NCBI GenBank assembly: GCA_036897625.1
Contig: JAYMTA010000831.1
Span: forward strand, 1 to 23,819
DNA from: Pelargonium cotyledonis
Lineage: Eukaryota > Streptophyta > Magnoliopsida > Geraniales > Geraniaceae
Length of the DNA: 23,819 nt
Direction of reading: 5' to 3'
The notes beneath the pieces are model-generated. The model made no database searches. It was given only the letters and a program-made list of their open reading frames with translations, and had not been told where the DNA came from. Position numbers and translations under genes: made by a program. Of the stretch, positions 1 through 9,304 are shown in pieces (position 1 is the first letter of the stretch; the number at the start of each line of letters is the position of its first letter).

Positions 1-40
1 GATCTGTTAAATACAAAAGAATAGATTCAAATTAGAAAGA

Positions 41-63
41 GAAGAAGAAGAAGAAGAAGAAGA
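41..63. repeat. (GAA)7 microsatellite
   Basis: A trinucleotide run of seven GAA units plus a partial unit, followed directly by GATGG. It lies in the presumed leader of the leftward gene, where it reads as TTC repeats. Confidence 0.9.
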
Positions 64-207
64 TGGAGATTGGATTGGAGAGAGAAGACATAAGTTTGTT
101 AGAGTTAGGGTTTACAGAAAGTCAAAGTCTTAGAGAAGAAAAAAGAAGAGAGATGAAGAGAGAAGAGGAGAGAGAGATCGTGAATTTGGAAATGGGAAGT
201 GAAGTGA

Positions 208-211
<4 letters not shown>

Positions 212-251
<40 letters not shown>
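212..251. repeat. (AG)n microsatellite
   Basis: About 20 AG units with no interruption. Reads as CT on the minus strand inside the presumed leftward leader. Such CT tracts are frequent just downstream of plant transcription starts. Confidence 0.95.
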
Positions 252-254
<3 letters not shown>

Positions 255-301
255 TAGAAAATTAGGGTTTGAGAAGGATAGAAAGATAATATATATATAT
301 A

Positions 302-669
302 GCTCATCTAAGTTAAAATATAAGCGGGCAGACGGGTTTTTTAGCGGGTTGAGAAAATCAGGACCGTTCATCACACCAGTAATGAGCGGACGGTTCAAAT
401 TTCGACCGACCGAATCTAACAGTTGCATGGGTGGTTTATTTTTGGTTCCGGTTCTGGATCTTTTGAGCGGACCAGCCGGTTTTGGAAGTTGTGATAATGA
501 TAAAATTTAAATTACAATGAATAATGGTAGACTTTAATTAGTTTTTTTAAAATATTATATTAGATTTGATGAAATTGTAGTAAACAATCTTTAAAAATTG
601 GGGTGTCAATTGATTGGTATTAGTATTTTGAAGAAGAAAAATATAGGTAAAAATTTGTTTTTCTCTATT
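302..669. other. Intergenic stretch, upstream of both flanking promoters
   Basis: This stretch contains no ORF that looks like a gene. Its left part (about 325-480) is richer in G and C, with repeated words of the type GCGGG, GACGG and GACCG. It becomes AT-rich after 490. It probably serves as distal promoter of the leftward gene. No feature can be named with support. Confidence 0.5.
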
Positions 670-717
670 AATGTGGGGTCAGTTGACCCCCTATTGTATT
701 GAATGGGTCCGCCACTA
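670..717 (-). mobile_element. Terminal fragment of an hAT-like DNA transposon
   Basis: Read on the minus strand the end is TAGTGGCGGACCCATTC, close to the CAGTGGCGGA type of terminal inverted repeat common in plant hAT elements. About 26 bp inside it lies a 16-bp near-palindrome, GGGGTCAGTTGACCCC (675-690). The same plan, a G/C-run palindrome about 23 bp inside a CAGRGACGGAT-type end, occurs in the complete element at 18616-18866. The other end of this copy was not found, so it is probably a truncated relic. Confidence 0.45.
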
Positions 718-903
718 ACTACAGCACTTGAATCACCTGAAGCGCATCGAATTTCACAGCCATCGAACACCAAGCTCAATTTCTCGTGTATTGAAATAGT
801 CCCAGCTTTGCTACATAACTTAACTGATAGTGTTTCAACTCTTTGAGGAGATCGGAATCTCTGAACTACATTTAAAGCAACTGCATAGCTAGGGACTCAA
901 TTT

Positions 904-1025
904 TTTTTTTATATGTATTTGTTTTACATGCAAATAATAAATGGTAGATATTCACAATTGGTACTTTTTTTATATGTATTTGTTTTACATGCAAACAATA
1001 AATGGTAGATATTCACAATTGGTAC
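904..1025. repeat. Tandem duplication, two 61-bp units, in the MYB promoter
   Basis: Copies at 904-964 and 965-1025 are identical apart from one substitution (CAAATAATAA against CAAACAATAA). Each starts with a T run and ends with CACAATTGGTAC. The near identity points to a recent duplication. It lies about 400 bp upstream of the MYB TATA box. Confidence 0.9.
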
Positions 1026-1424
1026 AAGACAAGAAAATAAATGTTGTGATAGGTGACACTGTTGTCCAAATACAGTGCTTCAAAATTTAACCGATCCCTT
1101 CAAAACGCAGTCGCTTTTTCGGGACACATCTGGGACGCTCCATTTCTGGGGACACCTTAACAAAGCTTTTTGTTTATTACAACACTTTGGCGCGTACCCT
1201 CACGCTCCTCCCCCGAGAGCGTGTAAAAGAAAAAATGAAAATAAAAGCAAAGCAGAATGAAAATAGAAGAGAGAGCGACTTGTGTAAGTCAGTGCAACTG
1301 CGACGTGACGCGTGTCCGTTTTACAGCTGTATCGCAAACCCAACCGCTTGCCTGGAACAAGCGGTGCCTCCATAACGCCTCCTCAACCTTTTCACCTCCC
1401 CAACCGGTCACCGGTCACACACTC
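1026..1424 (+). promoter_or_regulatory. Proximal promoter of the MYB gene with adjacent ABRE and CE3 motifs
   Basis: An ACGTG core (ABRE) at 1303-1307 is followed immediately by ACGCGTGTCC (coupling element 3) at 1308-1317, roughly 110 bp upstream of the TATA box. An ABRE next to a CE3 is the known form of an abscisic acid response complex. A short direct repeat ACCGGTCACCGGTCAC, containing the palindrome ACCGGT twice, lies at 1404-1419. Motif occurrence is seen; function is inference, supported by the known ABA and stress responsiveness of several subgroup 22 MYB genes. Confidence 0.5.
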
Positions 1425-1432
1425 TATATAAA
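1425..1432 (+). promoter_or_regulatory. TATA box of the MYB gene
   Basis: TATATAAA, placed about 150 bp before the start codon. It would put the transcription start near 1455-1460 and give a leader of about 120 nt, which is rich in CA and CT. Confidence 0.7.
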
Positions 1433-1570
1433 TTCTCTCTCACCACTCAGCCTCCGAATAAAAAACCAACCCATCGAGCTCACAACAACACCATCCACAC
1501 GGAGCTCCATAACCTCCATAGCCTCAACCACCACCGCAACACAACGGTTAAATTTTGTATCTTCTTATAC

Positions 1571-1585
1571 ATGTTATGGCTGTGA
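1571..1585 (+). other. Four-residue upstream ORF overlapping the MYB start codon
   Basis: The first ATG of the predicted leader is at 1571 in another frame: ATG TTA TGG CTG TGA. It overlaps the main ATG at 1576. Its -3 base is T, a weak context, whereas the main ATG has G at -3 and G at +4. Ribosomes could reach the main start by leaky scanning, so the overlap might tune translation. Sequence is certain, function is inferred. Confidence 0.5.
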
Positions 1586-2508
1586 CTAGAAAAGATATGG
1601 ATCGGATCAAGGGTCCGTGGAGTCCTGAGGAAGACGATGCTCTGCAGCAGCTGGTTCAGAAGCACGGGCCGAGAAACTGGTCGCTCATCAGCAAGTCGAT
1701 TACGGGGAGGTCCGGGAAGTCGTGCCGGCTGCGGTGGTGCAACCAGCTCTCGCCGCAGGTGGAGCACCGGGCGTTTAGCCCGGAGGAGGATGAGACCATT
1801 ATTCGGGCGCACGCGCGGTTCGGGAACAAGTGGGCTACGATCGCTCGGCTGCTCAACGGCCGGACCGATAACGCGATTAAGAACCACTGGAACTCCACCT
1901 TGAAGCGGCGGTGCTCGTCGATTATGATGGACGAGAGCGCAGGCGGCTACGAGTGCGGCCCCGACACCAGGCCGCTGAAGAGGTCGGTGAGTGCCGGACC
2001 CGCCGTTTCCACCGGGCTGTACATGAACCCGGGGAGTCCGTCCGGGTCGGACGTGAGCGACTCCAGCGCTCCCGGGAAGTCGTCGGGTCAGGTCTACCGA
2101 CCCGTGCCGAGAACCGGCGGCGTCTTGCCTCCGGTGGACACGACCTCGTCTTCCAACGATCCGACGACCTCACTGTCCCTTTCTCTCCCCGGAGCCGATT
2201 CGGGCGAGGTGTCGAATCGGGTTCCTGAGCCGACCCAGATGGCGAACTCGATCTCCTTGATGCCGGCGGCACCTCCGCCCCCGCCGCCAGTGCAGCAGAA
2301 GCAAGTTCAAGTTTTGGATAATGGGTTCGTGCCGTTCAGCGGAGAGTTTTTGGCTGTGTTGCAGGAAATGATAAGGAAGGAGGTGAGGAGCTACATGGCC
2401 GGAGTGGAACAGAGTGGCGGCGGCGGAGGAGGAATGTGCTCGCAGGCGGCGGCGGATGGGATTAGCAAATTTGTTGTGAACCGAATTGGGCTCAGCAAGA
2501 TCGAGTAA
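1576..2508 (+). CDS. R2R3-MYB transcription factor, subgroup 22 (MYB73/MYB70-like)
   Basis: A 310-residue nuclear DNA-binding regulator with no intron, as is usual for subgroup 22. R2 (about 11-60) carries Trp 15, 35 and 54; R3 (about 63-111) carries Phe 67 and Trp 86 and 105. Three subgroup marks follow: [19 protein letters not shown] at 146-164, an EAR repression motif LSLSLP at 200-205, and a C-terminal helix segment at 251-274 ending EVRSYM. The N-terminus ([12 protein letters not shown]) and C-terminus ([12 protein letters not shown]) resemble MYB73/MYB70 more than MYB44/MYB77. The EAR motif suggests recruitment of TOPLESS-type corepressors, with roles in hormone and stress responses known for the family. 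The start at 1576 is the first in-frame ATG and has strong context. The C-terminal third has a Pro run and a Gly run. Exact orthology among MYB44/70/73/77 is uncertain. Confidence 0.95.
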   Translation: MAVTRKDMDRIKGPWSPEEDDALQQLVQKHGPRNWSLISKSITGRSGKSCRLRWCNQLSPQVEHRAFSPEEDETIIRAHARFGNKWATIARLLNGRTDNAIKNHWNSTLKRRCSSIMMDESAGGYECGPDTRPLKRSVSAGPAVSTGLYMNPGSPSGSDVSDSSAPGKSSGQVYRPVPRTGGVLPPVDTTSSSNDPTTSLSLSLPGADSGEVSNRVPEPTQMANSISLMPAAPPPPPPVQQKQVQVLDNGFVPFSGEFLAVLQEMIRKEVRSYMAGVEQSGGGGGGMCSQAAADGISKFVVNRIGLSKIE

Positions 2509-4129
2509 TTAAGTTATTTAAATGAATCTGTAGAAATGAGTTTGAAGAGAGAAGAGGAAGAGAGAAAAAAACCAAAAATCTCTTCGTTTAGGAAAATAAT
2601 TTTGGTTAGTGTATAGAGGAGAAGAGATGGGCAAAAGTAGAGAGAGAAAATTGAAGCATTACAACGAAAAAATAATGAAGAAGAAGGGAATAGAAAGCTC
2701 TCTGGCCCTTGCTGTTCCTGTTCAGCAGATCTCGGAACGAAACATATGTAAATTCAAGCAAAAAAAGAGAAAAAAAAAAAATGGAGCCTTTCAAATTTAA
2801 ATTCAAGTCCTTTGAATTTTCAGTTCAATCTTTCTTGTTTTCTCTTTGCTTGTTTCATTATTACATTTAGTGGGAAAAAGTTAACACATATAATTGGAGA
2901 TGTTTGATTTAATTGGGCAAACTAGCAACTGCTCTAGTAAATTCGAAATCGTTTCGAGTCGGGCTTGGGTTTTCATCAACCTAATAACAAAAATTTGGAA
3001 CTTTTGTAATTATTCTCATTCTATAGATTGTATCATCTATATTTTAATGAAATATACAAGTAGTTACTGATCTATAATTGTAACTGAAATTGAATGAATG
3101 CAGTTAAAGATTGAAATAGGTCAGTTAGGAAGTTGTGAAGAAACACACAGTTTTTGTGTTTGTCAAATGTGGTTGTTGATGTCTAGATATAGCAGTTGGC
3201 AGTTAGACAAAAGAAAACTTTACACCTTTCTTTTGGAGCTGTTTTATTTCTCTCCTCTTCTGTTCCAAAACAGAAGTTGGGTGGAGACCAGTAAATACAG
3301 TTTGCCATTAATTTTAACGTGCAAATTGAATGTCCTAATCTTTCATCGTCCAATTCTATATGGACACGTGGCGCAACAGCCTACGAGTAGCTTAGCCAGA
3401 GAACAAACATAAAGTGAAGTAGATTCCGTTAACTTTAGCAGTGCATAGCATGCATTAACAAAGTGTGGTCACTGTGAAGCAAATATTCAAATTCAACATG
3501 TGAAGTAGTGAACTTACTTGTTTCCGAGTAAATGCTGCAGGCTGCTTAACGTGGATTTTAACGACTCCATTACTTGTAAACAAATGTGAAGTTTTAGTAA
3601 CCAAATCTATGGGGCTGTTTGTCCGGTTTGCATGGTCTTGGAGCTTAATTTGCTAACGTTTCTAAGTGTTAAAGACGCTTCTAAACCTGGGATGGCGAAT
3701 GAATTGCGCTCAAAATCATGGGCGGCGGATTGAATGAATTTCACAACTGGCAGCAGTACTGAAACGACTCATTCGCAACAAAGATTGGAATCGCTGAAAC
3801 CACCTTAAGCCGCCCACAACGTTTATTAGACCATGATGGGAAAATCCCTTCGGCATACAGTCCCTCGGTCTTGGTGCTTTCGAGATGGGGAAAACGCCAA
3901 CATGAGCATGCAATGGTTGGCACTGTATCACAAGTCATTATACACAAGTATCAACCACTGATGGCTTCTTTCATTTCATGTATGGACTAGATTGTGAAAA
4001 CATAAGCAAAATGGAACTACAAACTTAAGTGAGCATGAGCCATACAGGTGAGGTCAGGATGGAGCGTGGGTTTGTTTTGTGTTCTATGGCAAAACTTATC
4101 CCGGCATGATGATATTTAATCATATGCTG
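2509..4129. other. MYB 3' flank and intergenic DNA
   Basis: The first 300 bp are purine-rich and likely include the MYB 3' UTR; AATGAA-type signals lie near 3045-3055. The rest is AT-rich without a credible gene. A 71-codon minus-strand ORF at 3716-3931 has no recognisable motif. It lies just downstream of the decayed HMA1 copy and could be part of its old 3' UTR. I see no mobile element ends here. Confidence 0.5.
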
Positions 4130-5894
4130 TGATCCGGCGTCCCAGACCTTCCTGCGTAGAGCACGTATGGCATTCAGGCGAACGAGAAGTGTTCCACCTT
4201 CATGTAATAGGACCTGCATGTTTGCGAAGTCAACATTCATTAAGCAATAAGTTTGGGCCAGAAATAGCCAATAAATCGATCAAGGAGCAGGAGCTGGGCA
4301 ACAAAATAATAAGATCTGTCTACTATCTACTATGGTCAGTGATTCACTGTCGAAGCCCACGTGTTTTCCCTAACAATATATTGTCTCTAGTATTCATGCC
4401 ATTAATGTTTCTTCCATTGTCACACTTGGGAAATGTGATTTCAAATAAGGATAGTTCACTGAAGGGTTCGTGGTGATGGTTATATGTTCATGTCAAAATT
4501 ATTGACCCACGGTGCAGTAAATGGGGTCCCCTCCCGGAAAGAAAAAGTCATTCACTCGGAACAAGAAACTGTAACCGTATAATGCTATTTATATCATTCA
4601 TATACTGTTGACTGAAAAACATGAATAATGGAAAGCAATGAGATGCAGGTATGTCATTGAAATTTAATAAATACTGTTAACGAAACCCTAAAACAGATGG
4701 AAGAGAGGCTCCTAATATACAAGTTAAAGCAAGTTCTATGTTTAACAGCGGATTTTGTGAAATGACTCAATACTATTGACAAGAATGATCCAGTGCATAC
4801 CTCTGAGAGATGCTATTCCACACGATTGAGCTTCTCTTCGGGTTTCAGGCTGCAGTAAACTTTACTGTTGCTTACAGAGCTCTTAACTCACCGTGCATTC
4901 AACTGATGGTCCCCAGTTGACATCATTATACCAAGCTTTGCTCCATCCTTTATTTCTGCTATTTCCTCTGATACCCCTGGCTGAGGCCTATCCCCAAGGT
5001 GAATCAGTGCTCTTGGCACAAAGACAGTTTGCAAACCCTGAACAAAAGAGACTCATGGCCAAACCATATAGATGAAAGGAAAGATAGCAAAAAGGATTTG
5101 TATATATAAAATCCTATGATCCTTCTTGAGACAATGTTAGAATCCATCAACAACATTATTATACAAAATGAGTATCAAAGTATAGTGTTGAACCATACCC
5201 TAATCCTAATGATACTGAAGAAAATTATGCAACGCTGATACGTAATGCAGTATTAAATAATACCTATAGGCAAGGGTCATGACAAATAAAATAGATCCTC
5301 ACAATGAGGATTATAATATTAGCGATCAACAGACTATAGTATTTCTTCAATAAAGATTAAACTGACCAGAGCTTTAAATACTCAAAACTTTAAATACAGA
5401 AGGAAGGTCTTTCCCTACCCTTTGGCCTACAACAACTCTGCAACTAACACAATAATAAATGCTAAATGTTTCAACTAGTAGACACTCGACAGAAATTTAA
5501 GACATGCACGCAAGAGTTTATCATAATCATGCAATGGAAAGAGGGCAACTGATTCTCTGGATAATTTAACAAAACAGTTTAACATGATGTTTCTCGATGA
5601 TTTTAAGGACAACATCATGAAAAATCTAGAAATACATGTAGAACCTACTTTTTTCTGCGCATAACACACAATAGTAGTGTCCAAAAAGATGATGTGACTA
5701 CAAAACTGAAAGCGTTGAGGTGATCATTCTATCCTTAACTAAATAGAACACCAGAATTGTTGACCAAATACTCCTGTCTAATAATAGTACCTTCCAATAA
5801 AGTGAGTAGTATCCTTTTCCATTGAAGCTGCAATATCAAGAACTTCTTGTTCACAGCTGGGAAAGCATCATGAAGCAAAATCGGGTATCTTGTT

Positions 5895-6040
5895 TCTGAC
5901 CTTATGACCATAAATTGGTTCAATTGCCTTGAACATAAGTCCCCAGTTGTTACTTGTCAATGTCCCAGTTTTATCAAATGCGATAGTATCGCCAGAAGCT
6001 AGAGCATCTAAGACATGCCACTTTTCAACAATATGCACTG
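5895..6040 (-). pseudogene. HMA1 relic: phosphorylation-site exon
   Basis: The segment reads VLDALASGDTIAFDKTGTLT, and then KAIEPIYGHK a little further on, both diagnostic of HMA1. The catalytic Asp of DKTGTLT is intact at plus 5975-5955, although the surrounding gene is broken. The following exon (5861-5789) reads SCEQEVLDIAASMEKDTTHF, the HMA1 nucleotide-binding region, and is entered only after a change of frame. Confidence 0.85.
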
Positions 6041-6649
6041 CAATTAACATGGCATGACTGCTTAATGGTGTATCTTAAATATAATTAATTTATGAAGTTT
6101 CAAAATCCCATTTCATTATTTCTGGTGAACCGGTATGATAAAGTTATTTCTAGAGTATCTTCCTAAGAGACATAAATATACATAGATCATTCCATAAAAA
6201 AGGTAACAGCTATGATCTGTTGACATCAGTGCTAAAAGTTTGGCACAACAGACTTGACAGGGCAATATAGTCGTTTACTCGTATTGACTCATTGTAGCGA
6301 TATGAAGAATACATTATCATTCACCAAAAAGAATGTGCAAAATTATGCGACGTGCGTATGTCCTTAATAAAACCTTGACTTAATAACACAATTATATTAC
6401 TATGAACATGCCCAGTTTCATATATTATAGGGCTCAATATATGAATAATAATAATTACAGTGAGTAGACTATAATGAACACAGTACTAACCACACCAAAT
6501 TGCACAAATTGCACCCTCAAATGGTTTCAGATCATATCATATGCAGTGAAATTTCCCCAAACAGGGCATGTTATTTCCAGAATGCTCACATATAAGAAGA
6601 TCAAAACCAAAAACCCAGTGCTTAATCATGAATGTCTGTACCTAATACC

Positions 6650-6727
6650 TTTCTGGTGCAGGAACAAATGCAGTAGGATAAGCCAAAGGAGACACAGCCA
6701 AGGCACACAATGATGCTGCTACCAGAA
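6650..6727 (-). pseudogene. HMA1 relic: metal-site helix with SPC changed to SLC
   Basis: After a TTTACAG acceptor the exon reads ALGLLVAASLCALAVSPLAY. HMA1 proteins have Ser-Pro-Cys here in place of the CPC of other P1B pumps; this copy has Ser-Leu-Cys. Loss of the helix-breaking Pro in the metal path would by itself be expected to disable transport. Confidence 0.8.
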
Positions 6728-7439
6728 GCCCTAATGCTCTGTAAACATATCTTCAGCAAACTACACACACACACACAAAAACAAAAAAAAAAAAAAAAAA
6801 AAATTAAGAAGACAGAAGGCAAACATATCCATGAAATTTGAATTTAGAGGTTTCACAAATAAGCCCGTCTAAAATTTATAGTGCCGGTGAGAGGTTCTAT
6901 TAAAATCTTTTTCAACAAAGCAACTTCTTGCACACGTATGCAAGATACTTGTATTAATTGCGATTAGTACTTGCACGCATGCAGTGCACACACATTTAAT
7001 ATGCACGTAAAGACTCACATTTAAATCAAGGCACTTCAATACAATTACTAAGAGAATTAGCAGAAAGAACATAAAATGAACTTATTCCAAATTACCTGAT
7101 GAGTTAAGCAACGGCCACAGTCCGAGGAGAGCAATGACAACTTTACTGTAAGGATCCCAAAAAATTTCCTGACACCTTTGAAGCTTTGGTTTATTCATTA
7201 TTTCATTTGGTATTCCTCAGTCAATTGCACAATCTTACTCAGCATCGACTCTCTACATGTCTTTGAAGCCTGCATAAAAATTTATTGTTAATAGGAAACA
7301 AGGATGCACAAAGCTTAACATCACCACACCCTCCGCCTAACTTACAGACAAAAAATGACAAGAAAACCAAATAGAAGGAATAGGGAAGGTTCTCATAATT
7401 AGAAAGAAAAAGGTTAACCTTCTGCTGTTCTGGTATCAC

Positions 7440-7843
7440 AAAACTCGCCAGCTACGACCAAGATATATGAATCCACTTCTGCATCAAGCACTGAACTCTT
7501 TCGTATGCCAAATTGGGGATATTAGGTAGTTCACTATTAACATTTCCGATTCAAGGATGAAATTTGGATAGCTATCTTTTAACTCTTTAATATCAATCAT
7601 AGAACGACAAGTAAAATACTATTCAGCTGCAATCACGACATGTCATCTCTCTTAGATAAAGGCATGGCTCTATAGGCTAGTTTCGAACGGTTAACTATAT
7701 GAGCCATATTAAACATTGCAAGTAGCCCTCCTACCAAAGTGTTTCCCATTTACAGTGATGCAAAGGTTGCAACAACAATTACAACATGAATGTCAACTGT
7801 TCCACCGGCACATCAGTAAGAACATCTAGTGCTGCTGAGATCT
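7440..7843 (-). pseudogene. HMA1 relic: membrane and actuator-domain exons
   Basis: Segments read ISAALDVLTDV, then a stop after a few codons, then in another frame MGNTLVGGLLAMFNMAHIV (about 7755-7690). From about 7605 comes CRSMIDIKELKDSYPN, followed by LDAEVDSYILVVAGEF near 7470. These line up with HMA1 membrane helices 3-4 and the start of the actuator domain. At least one stop and two frame changes break the reading frame. No TGE-type actuator motif was found. Confidence 0.75.
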
Positions 7844-8330
7844 AATAAGTGAATCGGTACATCATTTCAAAGGAAACAAAAAACTCAAAACATAAAACTC
7901 TGAGGAATTTCTCAATCCTCCTAAACATATACGTGTATTCTGAGATGATGAACATGAAGAAAACACAAAGCATTCTATGCCTAAACAGCTAAACCACAGT
8001 AATGGCTAACATTAGAGCACATTTTTGTCAAGTAACACAAACAAGATACATACAGCAGAACTTACTAGCAGCTCGAAGTACATATTAATGAGTATCCGGA
8101 ACCTTGATTCTAATTTTAAGTAATGACAGTCCAGAAACTTATCAAATAACAGAGTAGAAACTAGCAAACATTGTTAATTCTCTACCTATTGTACACTCAC
8201 ACAAATATTACTGGTTCAGTATTTAAGCAATTTTGCAAATATAAGAATCAAATGCTAAAAACAAGACAAGTTGAAGAAAATATTGAGAACGGAAATGGCG
8301 ATGGAGGAGAAATGGAGCCAAAAATCTTAC

Positions 8331-8551
8331 TCTAACAAGCAGGAAAGCAACGAGAAGGACCGCATTCTGCAGCAAATACGGAGATGCAGCAAAGAGCAGA
8401 AACAAAGCCGTGGAGCAGAAACTCATGACTGTGGCTATGGGTTTCGCGATCTCCTTGATTGTGATCGGTGGCGTCGGCGACGGAACGGAGGCAGAGATTG
8501 GACGAATAGCGCAGAGAGCGGTAGGGATTGGAGAGGGAAATGGAAAGCACG
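8331..8551 (-). pseudogene. HMA1 relic: N-terminal exon
   Basis: The first part reads in one frame with a His-containing stretch (SVADATDHNQGDRETHSHSH), in the place of HMA1's His-rich metal-binding leader. After a frame change it reads CSTALFLLFAASPYLLQNAV, matching the first membrane region of HMA1. A GTAAG donor follows at plus 8330-8326. The usual long His run is much reduced and the part between leader and membrane segment appears deleted. Confidence 0.75.
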
Positions 8552-9304
8552 GTTAAGGCTTAGAGAAGGAGGGAGTAAGTGAAGTGGTCGAGTTGGGTGA
8601 CTCAGTAGAAGCGGCGATCGGAAAATGGTCGGAGCCGCAGGGATTGAATTGGGGAGGGTTTCAAAACAAATGCATCAGGCCATAAAGGAACTGAAAGTGA
8701 AGGTGATGACTGATGATCTCTGCTTCTCTCTTCCGGTCTCTCTGGGAGATGAAGCCAATTCGTTTTTGAATGAATACTATTATTTGTCATATAATAACAC
8801 AAATCCGCTGTAAATTCCTAATATATCTGGAATCCGGGTTCGAATCCCGGCAGCGTAAATGTTATTATTGTTTATTTAATTTTTTTTTAAAAATATTTCT
8901 TTAAAGTAATTGTCTGCTATTATCCATAAGAGTCGACCATCGAAATAAAATACTGTTTTGGAACTTAAAATACATAAACACAAAAAAAGAAAGAAGTCAT
9001 TTTGGTTTTCAAGCTTGTATTTTGTAAGAGTGTATCTGAGACTATATTGACTACAATTTGGTTGCAGAAACAGAATAACCCATATGTCTATGGTATGTTA
9101 GCTCACTTCATTGCACAATGTAAACTCCCGAATTGAATGTCACTAAAAGACGGTTTAAAAAGAATGAACTAATGCTACTGTTACAGTTACAACAACATTG
9201 GATTGACCTCCCTTTTTCAGATTAGTTGAATGAGATGCGGACAAGCCGCCGGCATGAAAGGTCGAATTTGATGAAAAGAACAATAGAGCGGTTTGTGTAG
9301 CTGT
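8552..9304. other. MRG 3' UTR and spacer to the HMA1 relic
   Basis: Positions just below 9305 on the minus strand are the likely 3' UTR of the MRG gene. 8552-8810 is the former 5' end of the HMA1-type relic: moderately GC-rich but with no start codon that joins the relic in frame. A T-arm-like tRNA remnant lies at 8834-8857. The rest (about 8860-9200) is AT-rich with no recognised feature. Confidence 0.5.
8834..8857 (+). pseudogene. tRNA-derived 3' fragment (T-arm and acceptor strand)
   Basis: CCGGG (8834-8838), loop TTCGAAT (8839-8845) and CCCGG (8846-8850) form a perfect 5-bp T-stem with a 7-base T-loop, followed by CAGCGTA in the position of the 3' acceptor strand. No D-arm, anticodon arm or matching 5' acceptor strand exists upstream, so this is a fragment or the tail of a tRNA-derived SINE, not a working tRNA. 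Confidence 0.5.

Larger units (their letters stand above)
1..310 (-). promoter_or_regulatory. Putative promoter and CT-rich 5' leader of a leftward gene outside the window
   Basis: Read on the minus strand, a TATATATATAT tract (plus 291-301) is followed by AAACCCTAA (plus 262-270), a long CT tract, a second AAACCCTAA (plus 105-113) and a TTC run. TATA, then telo-box, then pyrimidine-rich leader is the usual arrangement of leaders of housekeeping and translation-related plant genes. A short ORF (ATG at plus 91-89, stop at plus 34-32, 19 residues, with seven Phe codons from the TTC run) would be an upstream ORF. At the extreme left edge, plus CTG at 4-6 reads as a CAG acceptor preceded by TTTAA, so a leader intron may end here. 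No coding exon is visible, so the gene itself is unknown. Confidence 0.4.
4130..8551 (-). pseudogene. Decayed HMA1-type P1B heavy-metal ATPase (intron-containing pseudogene)
   Basis: Scattered minus-strand segments occur in the exact order of plant HMA1, a chloroplast envelope metal-transporting P-type ATPase: N-terminal region (8551-8331), first membrane segments and A-domain (7843-7440), stalk before membrane segment 5 (7264-7105), the SPC membrane helix (6727-6650), phosphorylation site (6040-5895), N-domain pieces (5861-5789, 5029-4890), the start of the P-domain loop (4863-4801) and the C-terminal LLHEGGTLLV segment (about 4215-4130). Introns are kept, so this came from a DNA-level duplication and not from retroposition. 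Breaks include in-frame stops (after LTFML near 7780, after LNRVE near 4815), several frame changes, SPC changed to SLC, and no trace of the GDGINDAPA-type segment that should lie between 4800 and 4240. It cannot encode a working pump. A functional HMA1 is presumably elsewhere in the genome. Confidence 0.85.

Noticed and set aside
63-428. ORFs at the left end rich in Glu/Arg or Leu/Ser
   Set aside because: Produced by the GAA and AG microsatellites; no domain or conserved context.
1480-1887. Minus-strand ORF of 135 codons across the MYB gene, plus other ORFs at 1637-1903 and 1922-2272
   Set aside because: They overlap a clear R2R3-MYB reading frame in GC-rich DNA and have no family resemblance.
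3716-3947. Two overlapping minus-strand ORFs downstream of the HMA1 relic
   Set aside because: No match to the HMA1 C-terminus or any family I know; kept only as a possible old 3' UTR.
8834-8857. A complete tRNA gene
   Set aside because: Only the T-arm and 3' acceptor strand are present; the upstream 50 bases do not form D or anticodon arms.
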